Source: an uncultured Arenicella sp.
GTDB taxonomy: Bacteria > Pseudomonadota > Gammaproteobacteria > Arenicellales > Arenicellaceae
DNA: 36,117 nucleotides
Assembly: GCA_937973905.1 (NCBI GenBank)
Contig: CALJJR010000097.1
Coordinates: 1 to 36,117, forward strand
Direction of reading: 5' to 3'
Shown here: piece by piece, positions 1-7,727 of the stretch
Position numbering within the stretch: position 1 is the stretch's first letter
Layout: every line of letters begins with the position of its first letter
Translations under genes and position numbers: made by a program
Notes under the pieces: model-generated
Database searches by the model: none
Told to the model about the DNA's origin: nothing
The model's input: only the letters and a program-made list of their open reading frames with translations

Positions 1-142
1 GTAGGGGCTGGCAGTCAGCAATATTGCGCTCCCCAATAAACCAAGCACCACCCGATTCGGTTTTTTTCTATTCACTGTCACGGCTATTGCCATTTTCTAC
101 CTCATCTAGCTATTGGCTATACATTGCTGTGCGAAACAATCT

Positions 143-1495
143 CTACACATCAACGTCAGTGTTAATTACAACTTCCTTCTTCAACTCAGCAAGGCGATAC
201 ACCTCTGCGTCTACGTATTTGATCCAGTTATCTGCGGCGCCAACAGACTTGTCGTAGCCCTTGGCACGTCGAAACGCGGCCTTTGCTGGTTCATATTTTT
301 TCTGTTCAAAACGCGTCAGGCCGAGGCTGATCAAAGTCTGACCGGTGTTCTGGAGCTTGCCTTTGTTGATCGCGCTATTGAGCGCTTGTTCAGCATCTGC
401 CCAGCGGTTCAGCGCAATGTAAGACTGGCCCAGCTGGTTGTACAACTTCCCATCGTCAGATAAGCGCGCGGCTTGAGCCAGCGGCGCAACCGCATCTTCG
501 TACTCTTTGGCAAGATAAAGGGCTTGAGAGTAGATCCGGTAGTTTTTCAGATTCTTCTTAGCAACACCGCTATCCAAAGCCTTTTTCATGACCTGTGAGG
601 CTTTATAAGGATTGTTTTCAGACAGCTGCAAAGAAGCCAAAGTGACGATCTCAGATTCTTTATCTAACAAGTTTTGGTCATACATAGCCTGATACATCGC
701 AGTCATGCGTTTCTGGTCATTCAACTCGTTGTAGACCCCAGCCATCGTGGTCAGATAGGTTTTCTTAGGGTAATGTTGAACCAACTGCTTTAACACCGGC
801 AACATTTTATTAAAGTCGCTCTTTTGACGGTAAATACTGCTGAGAAGATTCAACCATCCTTCTTTAGGTGTGGAACCCAAATCAACGTATTTTTGGATCC
901 CTTTTTGCACGTTAGGCAGTGCTGCGTCATAACGCTTCAACATGTACTGAGCTTGACCAATCAGCATGTACGCATCGGCGGGCGGATCCTCTTGAACCTT
1001 GAACCACTGCTGTGCGTATTTAAGCGCTTCGGTAAAGTTTTCTTGTGAGAAATAGACCTGGGCGATCACATACAAAATTTGGTTATAAAAGCCTTCTGAA
1101 ACATCGTCGCGCAAAGCGGTAATCTTTTTAAACTCACGTAAAGCGCCATTGAGATTATCTTGGCTAAACATGATGTTGCCGCGGTAGTTGGCGACATAGG
1201 CTTTCTCAATACCATTAAGATCTGGCTCTGATGCTAACTTCGTTAATAAGCGCTGGGCTTCACCAATATTCTCTGCATCAAACGCTTCGTTGATTTTCTC
1301 AAAGGTCTTGATGTGTTTTTGGCGAATCGACTGAACCTTTTTGGTCTTACGTTTAGGCTGATCTTCTTGGGCAGCTGCAGGAGAACCAAATACAGGTGTC
1401 GCTAAGCCAGCAATTTCGGCCGTCATTGAGCCGGCAAAGAGCGCGACTACAGCGGCTGAAGCAACGAATGATGAACTTTTAAAAACTTTTGTCAT
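143..1495 (-). CDS. TPR repeat protein of the TonB2-type operon
   Basis: A 450-residue exported protein. The first 40 or so residues are a signal peptide (a Lys-containing start, an Ala/Val-rich core, then an Ala-rich stretch ending SPAAAQ). The rest is helical with repeated TPR-like units, for example around residues 105-140 (GNIMFSQDNLNGALREF), 170-205 (AYMLIGQAQYMLKRYDAALP) and 340-410 (YNQLGQSYIALNRWADAEQAL). It is the last gene of the operon, 79 bases after tonB, with an AGAGG Shine-Dalgarno before the ATG. TPR proteins occupy this slot in the TonB2 clusters of Vibrio and relatives. A periplasmic scaffold for the TonB complex is an inference; the exact role is not known to me. Confidence 0.85.
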   Translation of the reverse strand: MTKVFKSSSFVASAAVVALFAGSMTAEIAGLATPVFGSPAAAQEDQPKRKTKKVQSIRQKHIKTFEKINEAFDAENIGEAQRLLTKLASEPDLNGIEKAYVANYRGNIMFSQDNLNGALREFKKITALRDDVSEGFYNQILYVIAQVYFSQENFTEALKYAQQWFKVQEDPPADAYMLIGQAQYMLKRYDAALPNVQKGIQKYVDLGSTPKEGWLNLLSSIYRQKSDFNKMLPVLKQLVQHYPKKTYLTTMAGVYNELNDQKRMTAMYQAMYDQNLLDKESEIVTLASLQLSENNPYKASQVMKKALDSGVAKKNLKNYRIYSQALYLAKEYEDAVAPLAQAARLSDDGKLYNQLGQSYIALNRWADAEQALNSAINKGKLQNTGQTLISLGLTRFEQKKYEPAKAAFRRAKGYDKSVGAADNWIKYVDAEVYRLAELKKEVVINTDVDV

Positions 1496-1574
1496 GATGA
1501 TACCTCTGGCGATGGATTAAACAGACATGGGTAGTAGTTTTGGCAGTAGCTCTTGAACTAATATTCTCGGAGCA

Positions 1575-2171
1575 CTAGCACCCGTCTTCCATTTCAAAAC
1601 TGATGCGCACTTCAACCCCTGACACATCTACCGGTTTGCCGCCAACTTGTCGTGGCTTGTACTTATATTTTAAGGATGCTTTTTTCGCAGCAGATTCAAA
1701 CATGGATGATGAGCTGGCGGTGACAATTGGGTCGCGCACGCTGCCTGCTGCAGTTACTGTGAAAGATAAATCGACATAGCCGCAAAGCCCGCGTTCTTGC
1801 GCTCTGCGTGGATAGATTGGAGGCGCCCGGAAGATGGGCAAATATTCACCATCGTTCGAATCAAAGCCTTTTAAGTCGCGATTAATGCCAACCTTCACGG
1901 CACCTAGAGCGAGATTACTATTGATATCGATTCGATCCGGCGTTACATCAACATCCGGAACGTCTGGTTGCTCCTGAACATCATCTGGACGGTCTGGTTT
2001 CGGAGCGATAGTTTGTAAATCTTCATTACGCGGAGACGCTTTAAAATCCGGCAACTTAATAGACTTCTTAGCTTCCAAATCTGGTTCATCCATTTTAATC
2101 AGACCATACATAGTCAAAATAAGACCTAGGGTGATTAAAATTGAGAATACAAATGATAAAGGTTTTGCCAT
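1575..2171 (-). CDS. tonB: TonB energy transducer (TonB2-like, short)
   Basis: A 198-residue TonB protein that carries proton-motive energy from the inner membrane ExbB/ExbD motor to outer-membrane receptors. Residues 1-25 form the single membrane anchor (PLSFVFSILITLGLILTMYG). Residues 60-85 are a proline/aspartate-rich periplasmic linker, short compared with E. coli TonB. Residues 112-198 are the TonB C-terminal domain (IYPRRAQERGLCGYVDLSF, then the KYKYKPRQVGGKPV strand). The gene starts 4 bases after the exbD stop with a GGAG ribosome site, so the two are probably co-translated. Two cysteines, in GLCG and at the last residue, could form a disulphide; that is speculation. Size and neighbours match the TonB2 type rather than the classical long TonB1. 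Confidence 0.92.
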   Translation of the reverse strand: MAKPLSFVFSILITLGLILTMYGLIKMDEPDLEAKKSIKLPDFKASPRNEDLQTIAPKPDRPDDVQEQPDVPDVDVTPDRIDINSNLALGAVKVGINRDLKGFDSNDGEYLPIFRAPPIYPRRAQERGLCGYVDLSFTVTAAGSVRDPIVTASSSSMFESAAKKASLKYKYKPRQVGGKPVDVSGVEVRISFEMEDGC

Positions 2172-2175
2172 GATA

Positions 2176-2580
2176 CTACTCCGATTCGGTTGCGATGGTT
2201 GGCACCGGGATTCCCGCGTCTTTCAGCGCCTCGACTACCTTCATAACAGTTTCAGCGCTTGATTCTTCATCCGCCTGCACAATGACTTCACCTTCAGGAT
2301 TTTCGGCGCGCAAGCGATTCAAGTTTGCTTTCACTGCCCGTGGATCAAGCTTACGGCGATCAAGCCATATCTCATCTTTTTCGCTAATGGCTAACAGAAT
2401 TGTTGCCTTTGGCTTCTTTTCAAAAGTTTCAGCTTTAGGCTTGGTCACGTTCGCGCCGCTTTCTTTAATAAAGCTGGCGGTTACGATGAAGAAGATAAGC
2501 ATGATGAAAACCACGTCCAACATCGGCGTAATGTCGATTTTGGATTCTTCTTCTTGTCTATTACGACTGACTCGTCTCAT
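2176..2580 (-). CDS. exbD: ExbD biopolymer transport protein
   Basis: A 134-residue ExbD/TolR-family stator subunit. It has one membrane helix near residues 20-42 and a periplasmic domain after it. The membrane segment begins with the family signature IDITPMLDVVFIMLIFF; Asp22 corresponds to the proton-carrying aspartate of E. coli ExbD. The C-terminal part (VIVQADEESSAETVMKVVEALKDAG) is the usual ExbD periplasmic fold. A GGAG ribosome site precedes the ATG. It sits 55 bases downstream of exbB and 4 bases upstream of tonB, as expected for a single motor complex. Confidence 0.95.
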   Translation of the reverse strand: MRRVSRNRQEEESKIDITPMLDVVFIMLIFFIVTASFIKESGANVTKPKAETFEKKPKATILLAISEKDEIWLDRRKLDPRAVKANLNRLRAENPEGEVIVQADEESSAETVMKVVEALKDAGIPVPTIATESE

Positions 2581-2635
2581 CTAAATTTCTCCGCATTTTC
2601 GAGCTTTGCTAACAACTTGCAGCTCGAACACTGTT

Positions 2636-3166
2636 TTAGTGATCCAGTGTAAGGTTTTCGTTCAATAATTCTCTTTCTTGTTCGTATTTACGTTGCAGCC
2701 AAAAGCTTAGGAACAAACCAGAAAGAGCAGCTACCATGCCCGCCATGGTTGGGACTGTCGCTTGCGAAACACCGCCCGCCATGGCGCGCGCGTTGCTAGT
2801 ACCGTTGATAGCCATAACCTGGAACACTTCGATCATGCCGGTGACTGTTCCCAGCAAACCGAACAACGGAGCGAGTGCCACACAGGCTTGAATCATGGAT
2901 AGGTTTTCACGCATTTTGATGGCGACGGAAGAAACAAGCTCTTCCCTCACCTGATGAGCAGCCCAGGAGCTGCGCTCAGAACGAGATTCCCATTGATCAA
3001 TGGCGTCTTTAACAGCACGCTTGTGCGGCCCACGGAAATACATCAAGCGCTCCAAAATCATGAACCACATAATAATGAGCAAACCTGCGATCAGATACAA
3101 AACCGGACCACCAAGATCCATAAAGTTTCTAATCGATTCAATGATGACTAGTAAGAACTCAGGCAT
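2636..3166 (-). CDS. exbB: ExbB/TolQ/MotA proton-channel protein
   Basis: A 176-residue ExbB-family inner-membrane protein, the short ExbB2 form. A first membrane helix spans about residues 16-36 (GGPVLYLIAGLLIIMWFMI). The MotA_ExbB core follows at 90-160 with the conserved ACVALAPLFGLLGTVTGMIEVFQ stretch and the Gly/Thr-rich third helix (QATVPTMAGMVAALSGLFLSF). With ExbD it forms the motor that drives TonB. It lies 200 bases after the ttpC gene, an unusually long gap for this operon, and the gap is rich in inverted repeats. A GAGG ribosome site precedes the ATG. Confidence 0.93.
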   Translation of the reverse strand: MPEFLLVIIESIRNFMDLGGPVLYLIAGLLIIMWFMILERLMYFRGPHKRAVKDAIDQWESRSERSSWAAHQVREELVSSVAIKMRENLSMIQACVALAPLFGLLGTVTGMIEVFQVMAINGTSNARAMAGGVSQATVPTMAGMVAALSGLFLSFWLQRKYEQERELLNENLTLDH

Positions 3167-3366
3167 CGGATTTAACCTCTACTTTATGTGTTTGAGCAAC
3201 CTGATGCTGCTCAACACTTTTCACTTTAATCAATGACATTGAGGCAGTACTGCCAACCTCTAATCTGATACTTATATCAGCCGTCACTGAGCGAACTATC
3301 GATATCAATTACACCGGAGTAAGAAATTGCCATTACTTGCAACAACTCGCTCCGGTAAATTTTCGA
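3167..3366 (-). other. Structured 200-base intergenic region between ttpC and exbB
   Basis: No gene fits here. Four inverted repeats can be read: TTGAGCA/TGCTCAA at 3192-3198 and 3208-3214; the 12-base palindrome GGCAGTACTGCC at 3243-3254; CTGATA-CTTA-TATCAG at 3265-3280; and ACCGGAG/CTCCGGT at 3313-3319 and 3350-3356. In the operon mRNA these could fold into a chain of stem-loops just ahead of exbB. None is followed by a run of U, so a simple terminator is unlikely. A role in processing or in setting subunit ratios is an inference. Confidence 0.5.
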
Positions 3367-4713
3367 TTAGCCCTCGATTTGGCGCGCTACCATACCGGCA
3401 GATTGCTCTTCGAGGATTTCTTCAACGCGTTTAGCTTTACTGGCTGCAGCTGTATGTAGTAGCACGATTGGAATCGCCACTACCAGACCACAAACCGTTG
3501 TCACTAGGGCTTGTGAAATACCGCCTGCCATTAACTTTGGATCGCCTGCGCCAAACAATGTGATTGATTGGAAGGTCTCGATCATACCGAGAACCGTTCC
3601 GAGCAGACCTGCCAACGGCGCGACTACCGACACGATTTTTAGGAACATCAACCACGAGGTTAATTTTGGTGTTTCCTTCATAATCGCTTCTGATAGTTTT
3701 AGCTCTATCGCTTCAGTATCCGCATTGGGGTTTTCGGAAGCAACTTTTAGCACACGACCCAAGGGATTCTTATCGGATGGTGAACCTGGATTAGCAGCTT
3801 GCTTGTTTACTGCGCTGGCCACACCCATCAAGGTGATGATTTTCCAAATCGCGATTAGTGCCGCAAATGCACCCACGCCGAGAATGATGTAACCAACCGT
3901 TCCACCTTGATCCACTCGCTCCATAATGCTTGGGCTTTCTACCGCAGCGCCGAGTAGTTGGCCTTTTGTTGGGTCTACCGAGAACTCAACGTCTCCACCA
4001 CTGGCACCCACGAGGTCGGATGCTTGGCTTAGATAGCGGCCATCAGGTTGGCGGGGAAGCTCGGCAACACCGCCGGCCACGTAGTTCAGGAACTTGCCGT
4101 CACTCACCAAGTTGAATGGACCTACTCGAGTTACTTGGCGCTCTTCTTGCTCACCTGAAGCAGTCGCAACCGATGTAGTGAAATTACTCACTTTGCCCTG
4201 TTGTGCCATCTCGTTGAAAATTTCTTTCCAAACTGACTCAATTTCAGCTGAGGTCAATAAATTGTTTGACTGCGAAATTTTCTTAGAGATGTCGCTGAAC
4301 TTGTCGACACGATCTGGGAACTGCGCCGTGATGATTGACGTCTCAAAGCCAGCTTGTGCTTCGCCGGCAAGCTGTTGAATCGAACCAAACAGTTCTTTCA
4401 AATCACCCAAAGCACGCTCGCGCTCATTGCGTAAGGCGTTTAGCTCGTCTTCATTAGTTGCGAACTGAGCCTCAAGTGCCTGACTACGCGCTTCGAGTTG
4501 CTGGCGTTGTTGCTGCAACGATGAAACGATACCGGCTTTCCCAGCACCCGCACCACGGAAGCGTTGCTCCAGATCGGCTGCCGCTTTTGATTTTTGAAAA
4601 TTGCCGCTGCCAATTTGGTTAAGCAACTGATCAACACTTTGCGCATTAACTGCTGGGATTGCCAGACATGATAGCGCTGCGGTAATGGCCGCTTTTTTAA
4701 GAATCGACTTCAT
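3367..4713 (-). CDS. ttpC: TtpC-like long ExbB protein with periplasmic coiled coil
   Basis: A 448-residue MotA/TolQ/ExbB-family protein that is far longer than ExbB. It begins with a signal peptide (KKAAITAALSCLAIPAVNAQ). A predicted coiled coil spans about residues 55-110 (SSLQQQRQQLEARSQALEAQ), and an extracytoplasmic domain runs to about 265. A membrane helix follows near 270-292, then the ExbB core at 360-440 (VAPLAGLLGTVLGMIETFQS). This architecture is that of TtpC, the fourth component required by the Vibrio TonB2 system. I chose the ATG at 4713: it lies one base after the preceding stop and has a strong GGAGG nine bases upstream. An in-frame GTG three codons earlier overlaps the upstream stop and is less likely. 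Confidence 0.9.
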   Translation of the reverse strand: MKSILKKAAITAALSCLAIPAVNAQSVDQLLNQIGSGNFQKSKAAADLEQRFRGAGAGKAGIVSSLQQQRQQLEARSQALEAQFATNEDELNALRNERERALGDLKELFGSIQQLAGEAQAGFETSIITAQFPDRVDKFSDISKKISQSNNLLTSAEIESVWKEIFNEMAQQGKVSNFTTSVATASGEQEERQVTRVGPFNLVSDGKFLNYVAGGVAELPRQPDGRYLSQASDLVGASGGDVEFSVDPTKGQLLGAAVESPSIMERVDQGGTVGYIILGVGAFAALIAIWKIITLMGVASAVNKQAANPGSPSDKNPLGRVLKVASENPNADTEAIELKLSEAIMKETPKLTSWLMFLKIVSVVAPLAGLLGTVLGMIETFQSITLFGAGDPKLMAGGISQALVTTVCGLVVAIPIVLLHTAAASKAKRVEEILEEQSAGMVARQIEG

Positions 4714-4714
4714 G

Positions 4715-5416
4715 TTACACACCCTCCGGCGCCGGAATCGGCAAACTCATCATTTCAGGGGCGATGGTTTTCGCCGCTACTTTAATTGCTTTTCTAACAT
4801 TGCGGTTGTGGCTGCTATCAATCGCTTTCCAGCTATTGCTGGCGCGGTCCCACATGCCGGAATTCTTTTGATCCTTAGTCTGATAGTAGAGCGCAAGGCG
4901 GCCAACTCTAAGCATATCAACCGGTGTTTCTACACCGCCGATATCAACCGTAGCAGGATAGGCTTCATAGGTATTGCCATATTCTGTTTCCACCGTGTAG
5001 ATATCCATAATGTTGCGGAAGCGATCTGAATCCGAAGCGGCCGAGTTCAACATCAGCGCTTTTAACTCACCAATGCTTTCTAAACGCTCTTGGCGTTTGA
5101 AAGGCAAATCCGCTTTGATGAACTGCTCTAAGGAGGCAAGCATCTTGTTCAGGATAGGAGCCACCTGAGGACCTAGGCTACCCGCTTGCGCTACGGAAGC
5201 TCTAATCTCAGCTTTGGCTTTATTTTGCGCTTCAAGTTGTTTGGCCAACTGATCGTTGTACACCTTCAAACCCTCTACCAGCTTTAGTTCTCTGGCGAAT
5301 GCCTGATCAACTGAAGACTGCGCCCACACAGCCGTGGCTGCGGTCAAACTCATCACCCCACCAAGTGTCAGCGCGGCGACGGTACGACCCATCCTATTAA
5401 ACACAGTTTTATTCAT
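4715..5416 (-). CDS. DUF3450 periplasmic coiled-coil protein
   Basis: A 233-residue protein with a clear signal peptide (TVAALTLGGVMSLTAATAVWAQ, cleavage near residue 33). A helical, charged region of predicted coiled coil follows at about 38-75 (ARELKLVEGLKVYNDQLAKQ), then a C-terminal globular part with LRVGRLALYYQT and the WKAIDSSHNRNVRKAI segment typical of DUF3450. It is the first gene of the TonB2-type operon and ends one base before the ttpC ATG. In Vibrio the same family precedes ttpC. A link with TtpC's periplasmic coiled coil is an inference from position and shape; no biochemical function is established to my knowledge. Confidence 0.85.
   Translation of the reverse strand: MNKTVFNRMGRTVAALTLGGVMSLTAATAVWAQSSVDQAFARELKLVEGLKVYNDQLAKQLEAQNKAKAEIRASVAQAGSLGPQVAPILNKMLASLEQFIKADLPFKRQERLESIGELKALMLNSAASDSDRFRNIMDIYTVETEYGNTYEAYPATVDIGGVETPVDMLRVGRLALYYQTKDQKNSGMWDRASNSWKAIDSSHNRNVRKAIKVAAKTIAPEMMSLPIPAPEGV
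4723..4727 (-). promoter_or_regulatory. Ribosome binding site of ttpC
   Basis: GGAGG on the minus strand, nine bases before the ATG at 4713 and inside the last codons of the DUF3450 gene. It favours the ATG over the upstream GTG and suggests translational coupling. Confidence 0.6.
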
Positions 5417-5469
5417 TTTTAACTTAACCTCGTGTCAATGAAACCTATAACAATAGATTTTGTTTGGTT

Positions 5470-5499
5470 GGTCACACCGAAAAATACGGCATTGTGACC
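5470..5499. repeat. Inverted repeat upstream of the TonB2-type operon
   Basis: GGTCACA (5470-5476) and TGTGACC (5493-5499) form a perfect 7-base inverted repeat. Inside it, CCG-AAAAATA-CGG adds a 3-base stem. It lies 54-83 bases before the DUF3450 start, where an operator or 5' leader hairpin would be expected. No T-run follows on either strand. A further GGTCACC occurs at 5589. Confidence 0.5.
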
Positions 5500-5530
5500 C
5501 CCGCTCAGATGTTGTTTGATTCGTTATATC

Positions 5531-5597
5531 AGGGTAACCGAGAGACATGAGCAACGGAGTAGTTCAAATACTCCGCTTCAAATGAGTTGGTCACCCT
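5531..5597. repeat. Long imperfect inverted repeat with perfect 7-base core
   Basis: CGGAGTA-GTTCAAA-TACTCCG (5555-5575) is a perfect stem with a 7-base loop. It is enclosed by AGGGTAACC (5531-5539) and GGTCACCCT (5589-5597), which pair at 8 of 9 positions. The whole 67-base element lies 115-181 bases upstream of the DUF3450 gene. It could be a leader structure, an operator array or a small repeat element; the sequence does not decide. Confidence 0.45.
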
Positions 5598-5735
5598 AAG
5601 CTTCACTTACCAACAACAATCCAAATTCTGTTATCTGAAAGCTGCAAAGATTCGGTTCGATAAAAAACCAATATTCTCAAACGCCTTCAAACTTCGTTCA
5701 ACGCAGCGAGTAAAAACTTGCCAGCCTCAGACACA

Positions 5736-5769
5736 AAACGTGGCTTCCTCGTCGAGGTTGACCACGTTT
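5736..5769. terminator. Compound hairpin, possible terminator
   Basis: AAACGTGG (5736-5743) pairs perfectly with CCACGTTT (5762-5769). A second stem, CCTC-GTC-GAGG, lies inside. On the minus strand the stem is followed by TTTTG, on the plus strand by TTTCATTT, so the U-run is short either way. It could end a transcript coming from gltX or a small RNA. Confidence 0.35.
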
Positions 5770-6186
5770 CATTTCGTTAGGCTGCAACGCCAGTGTTGGG
5801 TTAAAACTAACACCTTTGTTAACAAACAACAAACAACGACGTACAGGAGGTATCGAGTGAGCAATTTTTAAGCACGGAAAACAGTTGTAACCGCTCGCCC
5901 CTGAGCGCATCAATTTATCGAGCAGCTGTGAAAACCACCGGCTAAATCAACGGAAAGGGAACGGGAAAAATTACGCTTAACTCGGTAATTATCCAATCTC
6001 TGCTTCGGCTTGTTGACCGAACGGATTGCAGAATTACAAAATGCCTCCAGTGGTTTTGGGAACTGCCAACCGCTCAGCTGCCCGATATCGTTATTATTGT
6101 TGTTCTGTCGATGTCGCAGAACTGGGGAAAGTTTATACCGAATCGACGTGCCATACCAATCAATTTCTTTTGCGAGTGTTTTTTTC

Positions 6187-6207
6187 AAAACCCTGCACCG
6201 ATTAGGG
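6187..6207 (-). terminator. Weak hairpin plus U-run after gltX
   Basis: On the minus strand, about 27 bases after the gltX stop, CCCT-N9-AGGG is followed by TTTT. The stem is only four base pairs, so this is a tentative terminator. Confidence 0.3.
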
Positions 6208-6233
6208 GCAAAAATTACCAAACCTTCATCGAC

Positions 6234-7646
6234 TTATGTCTGGCGACTCGCTAGTTCAGCTTCGAACTTAGGCAAACTGTCTTTTAATCTGTGCAAGCTT
6301 CGTTCAGCGCCAAGCAGCTCGAGAGTTTGATCTATCGACGGAGAATTGGTGCTGCCGGTCACCGCAATTCGAACCGGTTGCGCCACCTTAGCGAAACCAA
6401 CTTCAAATTCATCGACTGTGGCTTGAACCGCAGCCTGAATATTTTCGGCTTGCCATTGCTCGATATTGCCCAGCCTCTCAATAAGCTTGGTCACAATCTC
6501 TACCGAGCCGGGTTTGATCTGCTTGCGCATTTGCGCTTCGTCGTAGACTACGTGGCTGGCGAAAAAATAAGCAGACTGTGAGACCACATCTACTAAGGTC
6601 TTGCAGCGCTCTTTGATTAGGTCAAGCACTTGAGCTGCATAAGCCACATCATCCACAACCACGCCCGCTTGCGAAAAATGCCATTCACTGGCTGTGAGCA
6701 AAGACGCTGCATCCATAGCTTTAATGAACTCTTGATTCACCCAGAGTAGTTTTTCCGGATTGAAGGTCGATGCCGAACGGCTAACGTCTTCTACCTTGAA
6801 GAGAGACAACATCTCGTGCTGGGAAAATAGTTCCTGATCACCGTGCGACCAGCCCAAGCGAACTAAGTAACACAACAAGGCCTCTGGTAGAAAACCATCA
6901 TCGCGATACTGCATGACCGAGACTGCGCCGTGCCGTTTGGACAAGCGCGAACCATCGGCACCTAGAATCATCGGCACGTGTGCATATGCGGGCAAGTCAA
7001 CGCCCAACGCTTTTAGAATATTAATCTGGCGTGGCGTATTGTTGATGTGGTCATCGCCGCGTATAACATGCGTGATACCCATATCAACATCATCAACAAC
7101 AACCGTGAGGTTATAGGTCGGCACATCATCGCGGCGGGCAATAATGAGATCGTCGAGTTCAGTGTTGGAAATAACAATATTGCCTTTGACGAGATCAGCA
7201 ATGACAACATCGCCCTCGAGCGGATTTTTAAAGCGCACCACGGTATTTTCGGAGCGCGACAAGCCTAAGTGGCGGCAACGACCATCATATTTGGGTTTGG
7301 TGCCCGCAGCTCTCTGCTGCTCACGCATCTCATCGAGACGTTCTTTACTGCATTCACAATGATAGGCCTGATCTTCAGCTAATAATTGCTCGACCACTTC
7401 TCGGTAACGGTCAAAACGCTGGGTCTGATAATACGGCCCTTCATCATAATCAAGCCCAAGCCACTCCATACCATCGAGGATTGCTTGCACCGATTCTGGC
7501 GTCGAACGCTCCAGGTCAGTGTCTTCGATGCGCAGGACAAATCGACCATCGTGTTGTCGAGCATGCAACCAAGAATAAAGTGCAGTTCTGGCACCACCAA
7601 TATGCAAATAGCCAGTGGGGCTTGGGGGGAAACGAGTAACGGTCAT
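6234..7646 (-). CDS. gltX: Glutamyl-tRNA synthetase
   Basis: A 470-residue class I synthetase that charges tRNA-Glu in the cytoplasm, the usual length for bacterial GluRS. The HIGH signature is present at residues 8-19 (PSPTGYLHIGGA). The KMSKS loop appears as SRLSKRHGA. The zinc site of the E. coli type is intact as CxC...YxxxC (Cys97, Cys99, Tyr120, Cys124). The anticodon-binding C-terminal half is complete. The gene is transcribed divergently from the ABC exporter. No clear Shine-Dalgarno precedes the ATG. A TACAAT box lies 29 bases upstream. It is the only GluRS here and I see no sign of the discriminating duplicate. Confidence 0.97.
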   Translation of the reverse strand: MTVTRFPPSPTGYLHIGGARTALYSWLHARQHDGRFVLRIEDTDLERSTPESVQAILDGMEWLGLDYDEGPYYQTQRFDRYREVVEQLLAEDQAYHCECSKERLDEMREQQRAAGTKPKYDGRCRHLGLSRSENTVVRFKNPLEGDVVIADLVKGNIVISNTELDDLIIARRDDVPTYNLTVVVDDVDMGITHVIRGDDHINNTPRQINILKALGVDLPAYAHVPMILGADGSRLSKRHGAVSVMQYRDDGFLPEALLCYLVRLGWSHGDQELFSQHEMLSLFKVEDVSRSASTFNPEKLLWVNQEFIKAMDAASLLTASEWHFSQAGVVVDDVAYAAQVLDLIKERCKTLVDVVSQSAYFFASHVVYDEAQMRKQIKPGSVEIVTKLIERLGNIEQWQAENIQAAVQATVDEFEVGFAKVAQPVRIAVTGSTNSPSIDQTLELLGAERSLHRLKDSLPKFEAELASRQT

Positions 7647-7675
7647 GAGGAGTTGCGATGTGTTTAAGTGCGCGG

Positions 7676-7681
7676 ATTGTA
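7676..7681 (-). promoter_or_regulatory. Likely -10 box of gltX
   Basis: TACAAT on the minus strand, 29 bases before the gltX ATG. It is embedded in TTTCAGTTACAAT, a 13-mer also found at 30224-30236 upstream of the sugar dehydrogenase. No good -35 is visible. Confidence 0.4.
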
Positions 7682-7727
7682 ACTGAAAACTTGCGCATTA
7701 TTACCCGGAGAATGGTTTAGCTTTGTT

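Larger units (their letters stand above)
5417..6233. other. 817-base non-coding region between gltX and the TonB2-type operon
   Basis: Reading frames here (up to about 100 codons) have poor starts, no recognisable domains and unusual composition, so I call no gene. Contents: the two inverted repeats near 5470-5499 and 5531-5597; a compound hairpin at 5736-5769; the 12-base palindrome TTTGTTAACAAA at 5815-5826; CGCTC-N6-GAGCG at 5892-5907; and a weak stem with a U-run behind gltX at 6187-6207. The part nearest 5417 must carry the TonB2-operon promoter. The 5700-6200 part could hold an unannotated small RNA or the remains of a lost gene. Confidence 0.5.

Noticed and set aside
52-67. CCGATTCGG followed by seven T, resembling a plus-strand terminator
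   Set aside because: The two 4-base arms leave a one-base loop, which cannot fold, and no plus-strand gene ends in view.
5654-5660. GGTTCGA, resembling a tRNA T-loop
   Set aside because: No flanking T-stem, anticodon arm or acceptor stem can be drawn around it.
5587-6221. Open frames of 70-103 codons in the gap before gltX (for example plus 5587-5871, minus 5910-6221)
   Set aside because: Starts are poor (the 5910-6221 frame begins at TTG without a ribosome site), composition is unlike neighbouring genes and no domain or motif is visible.
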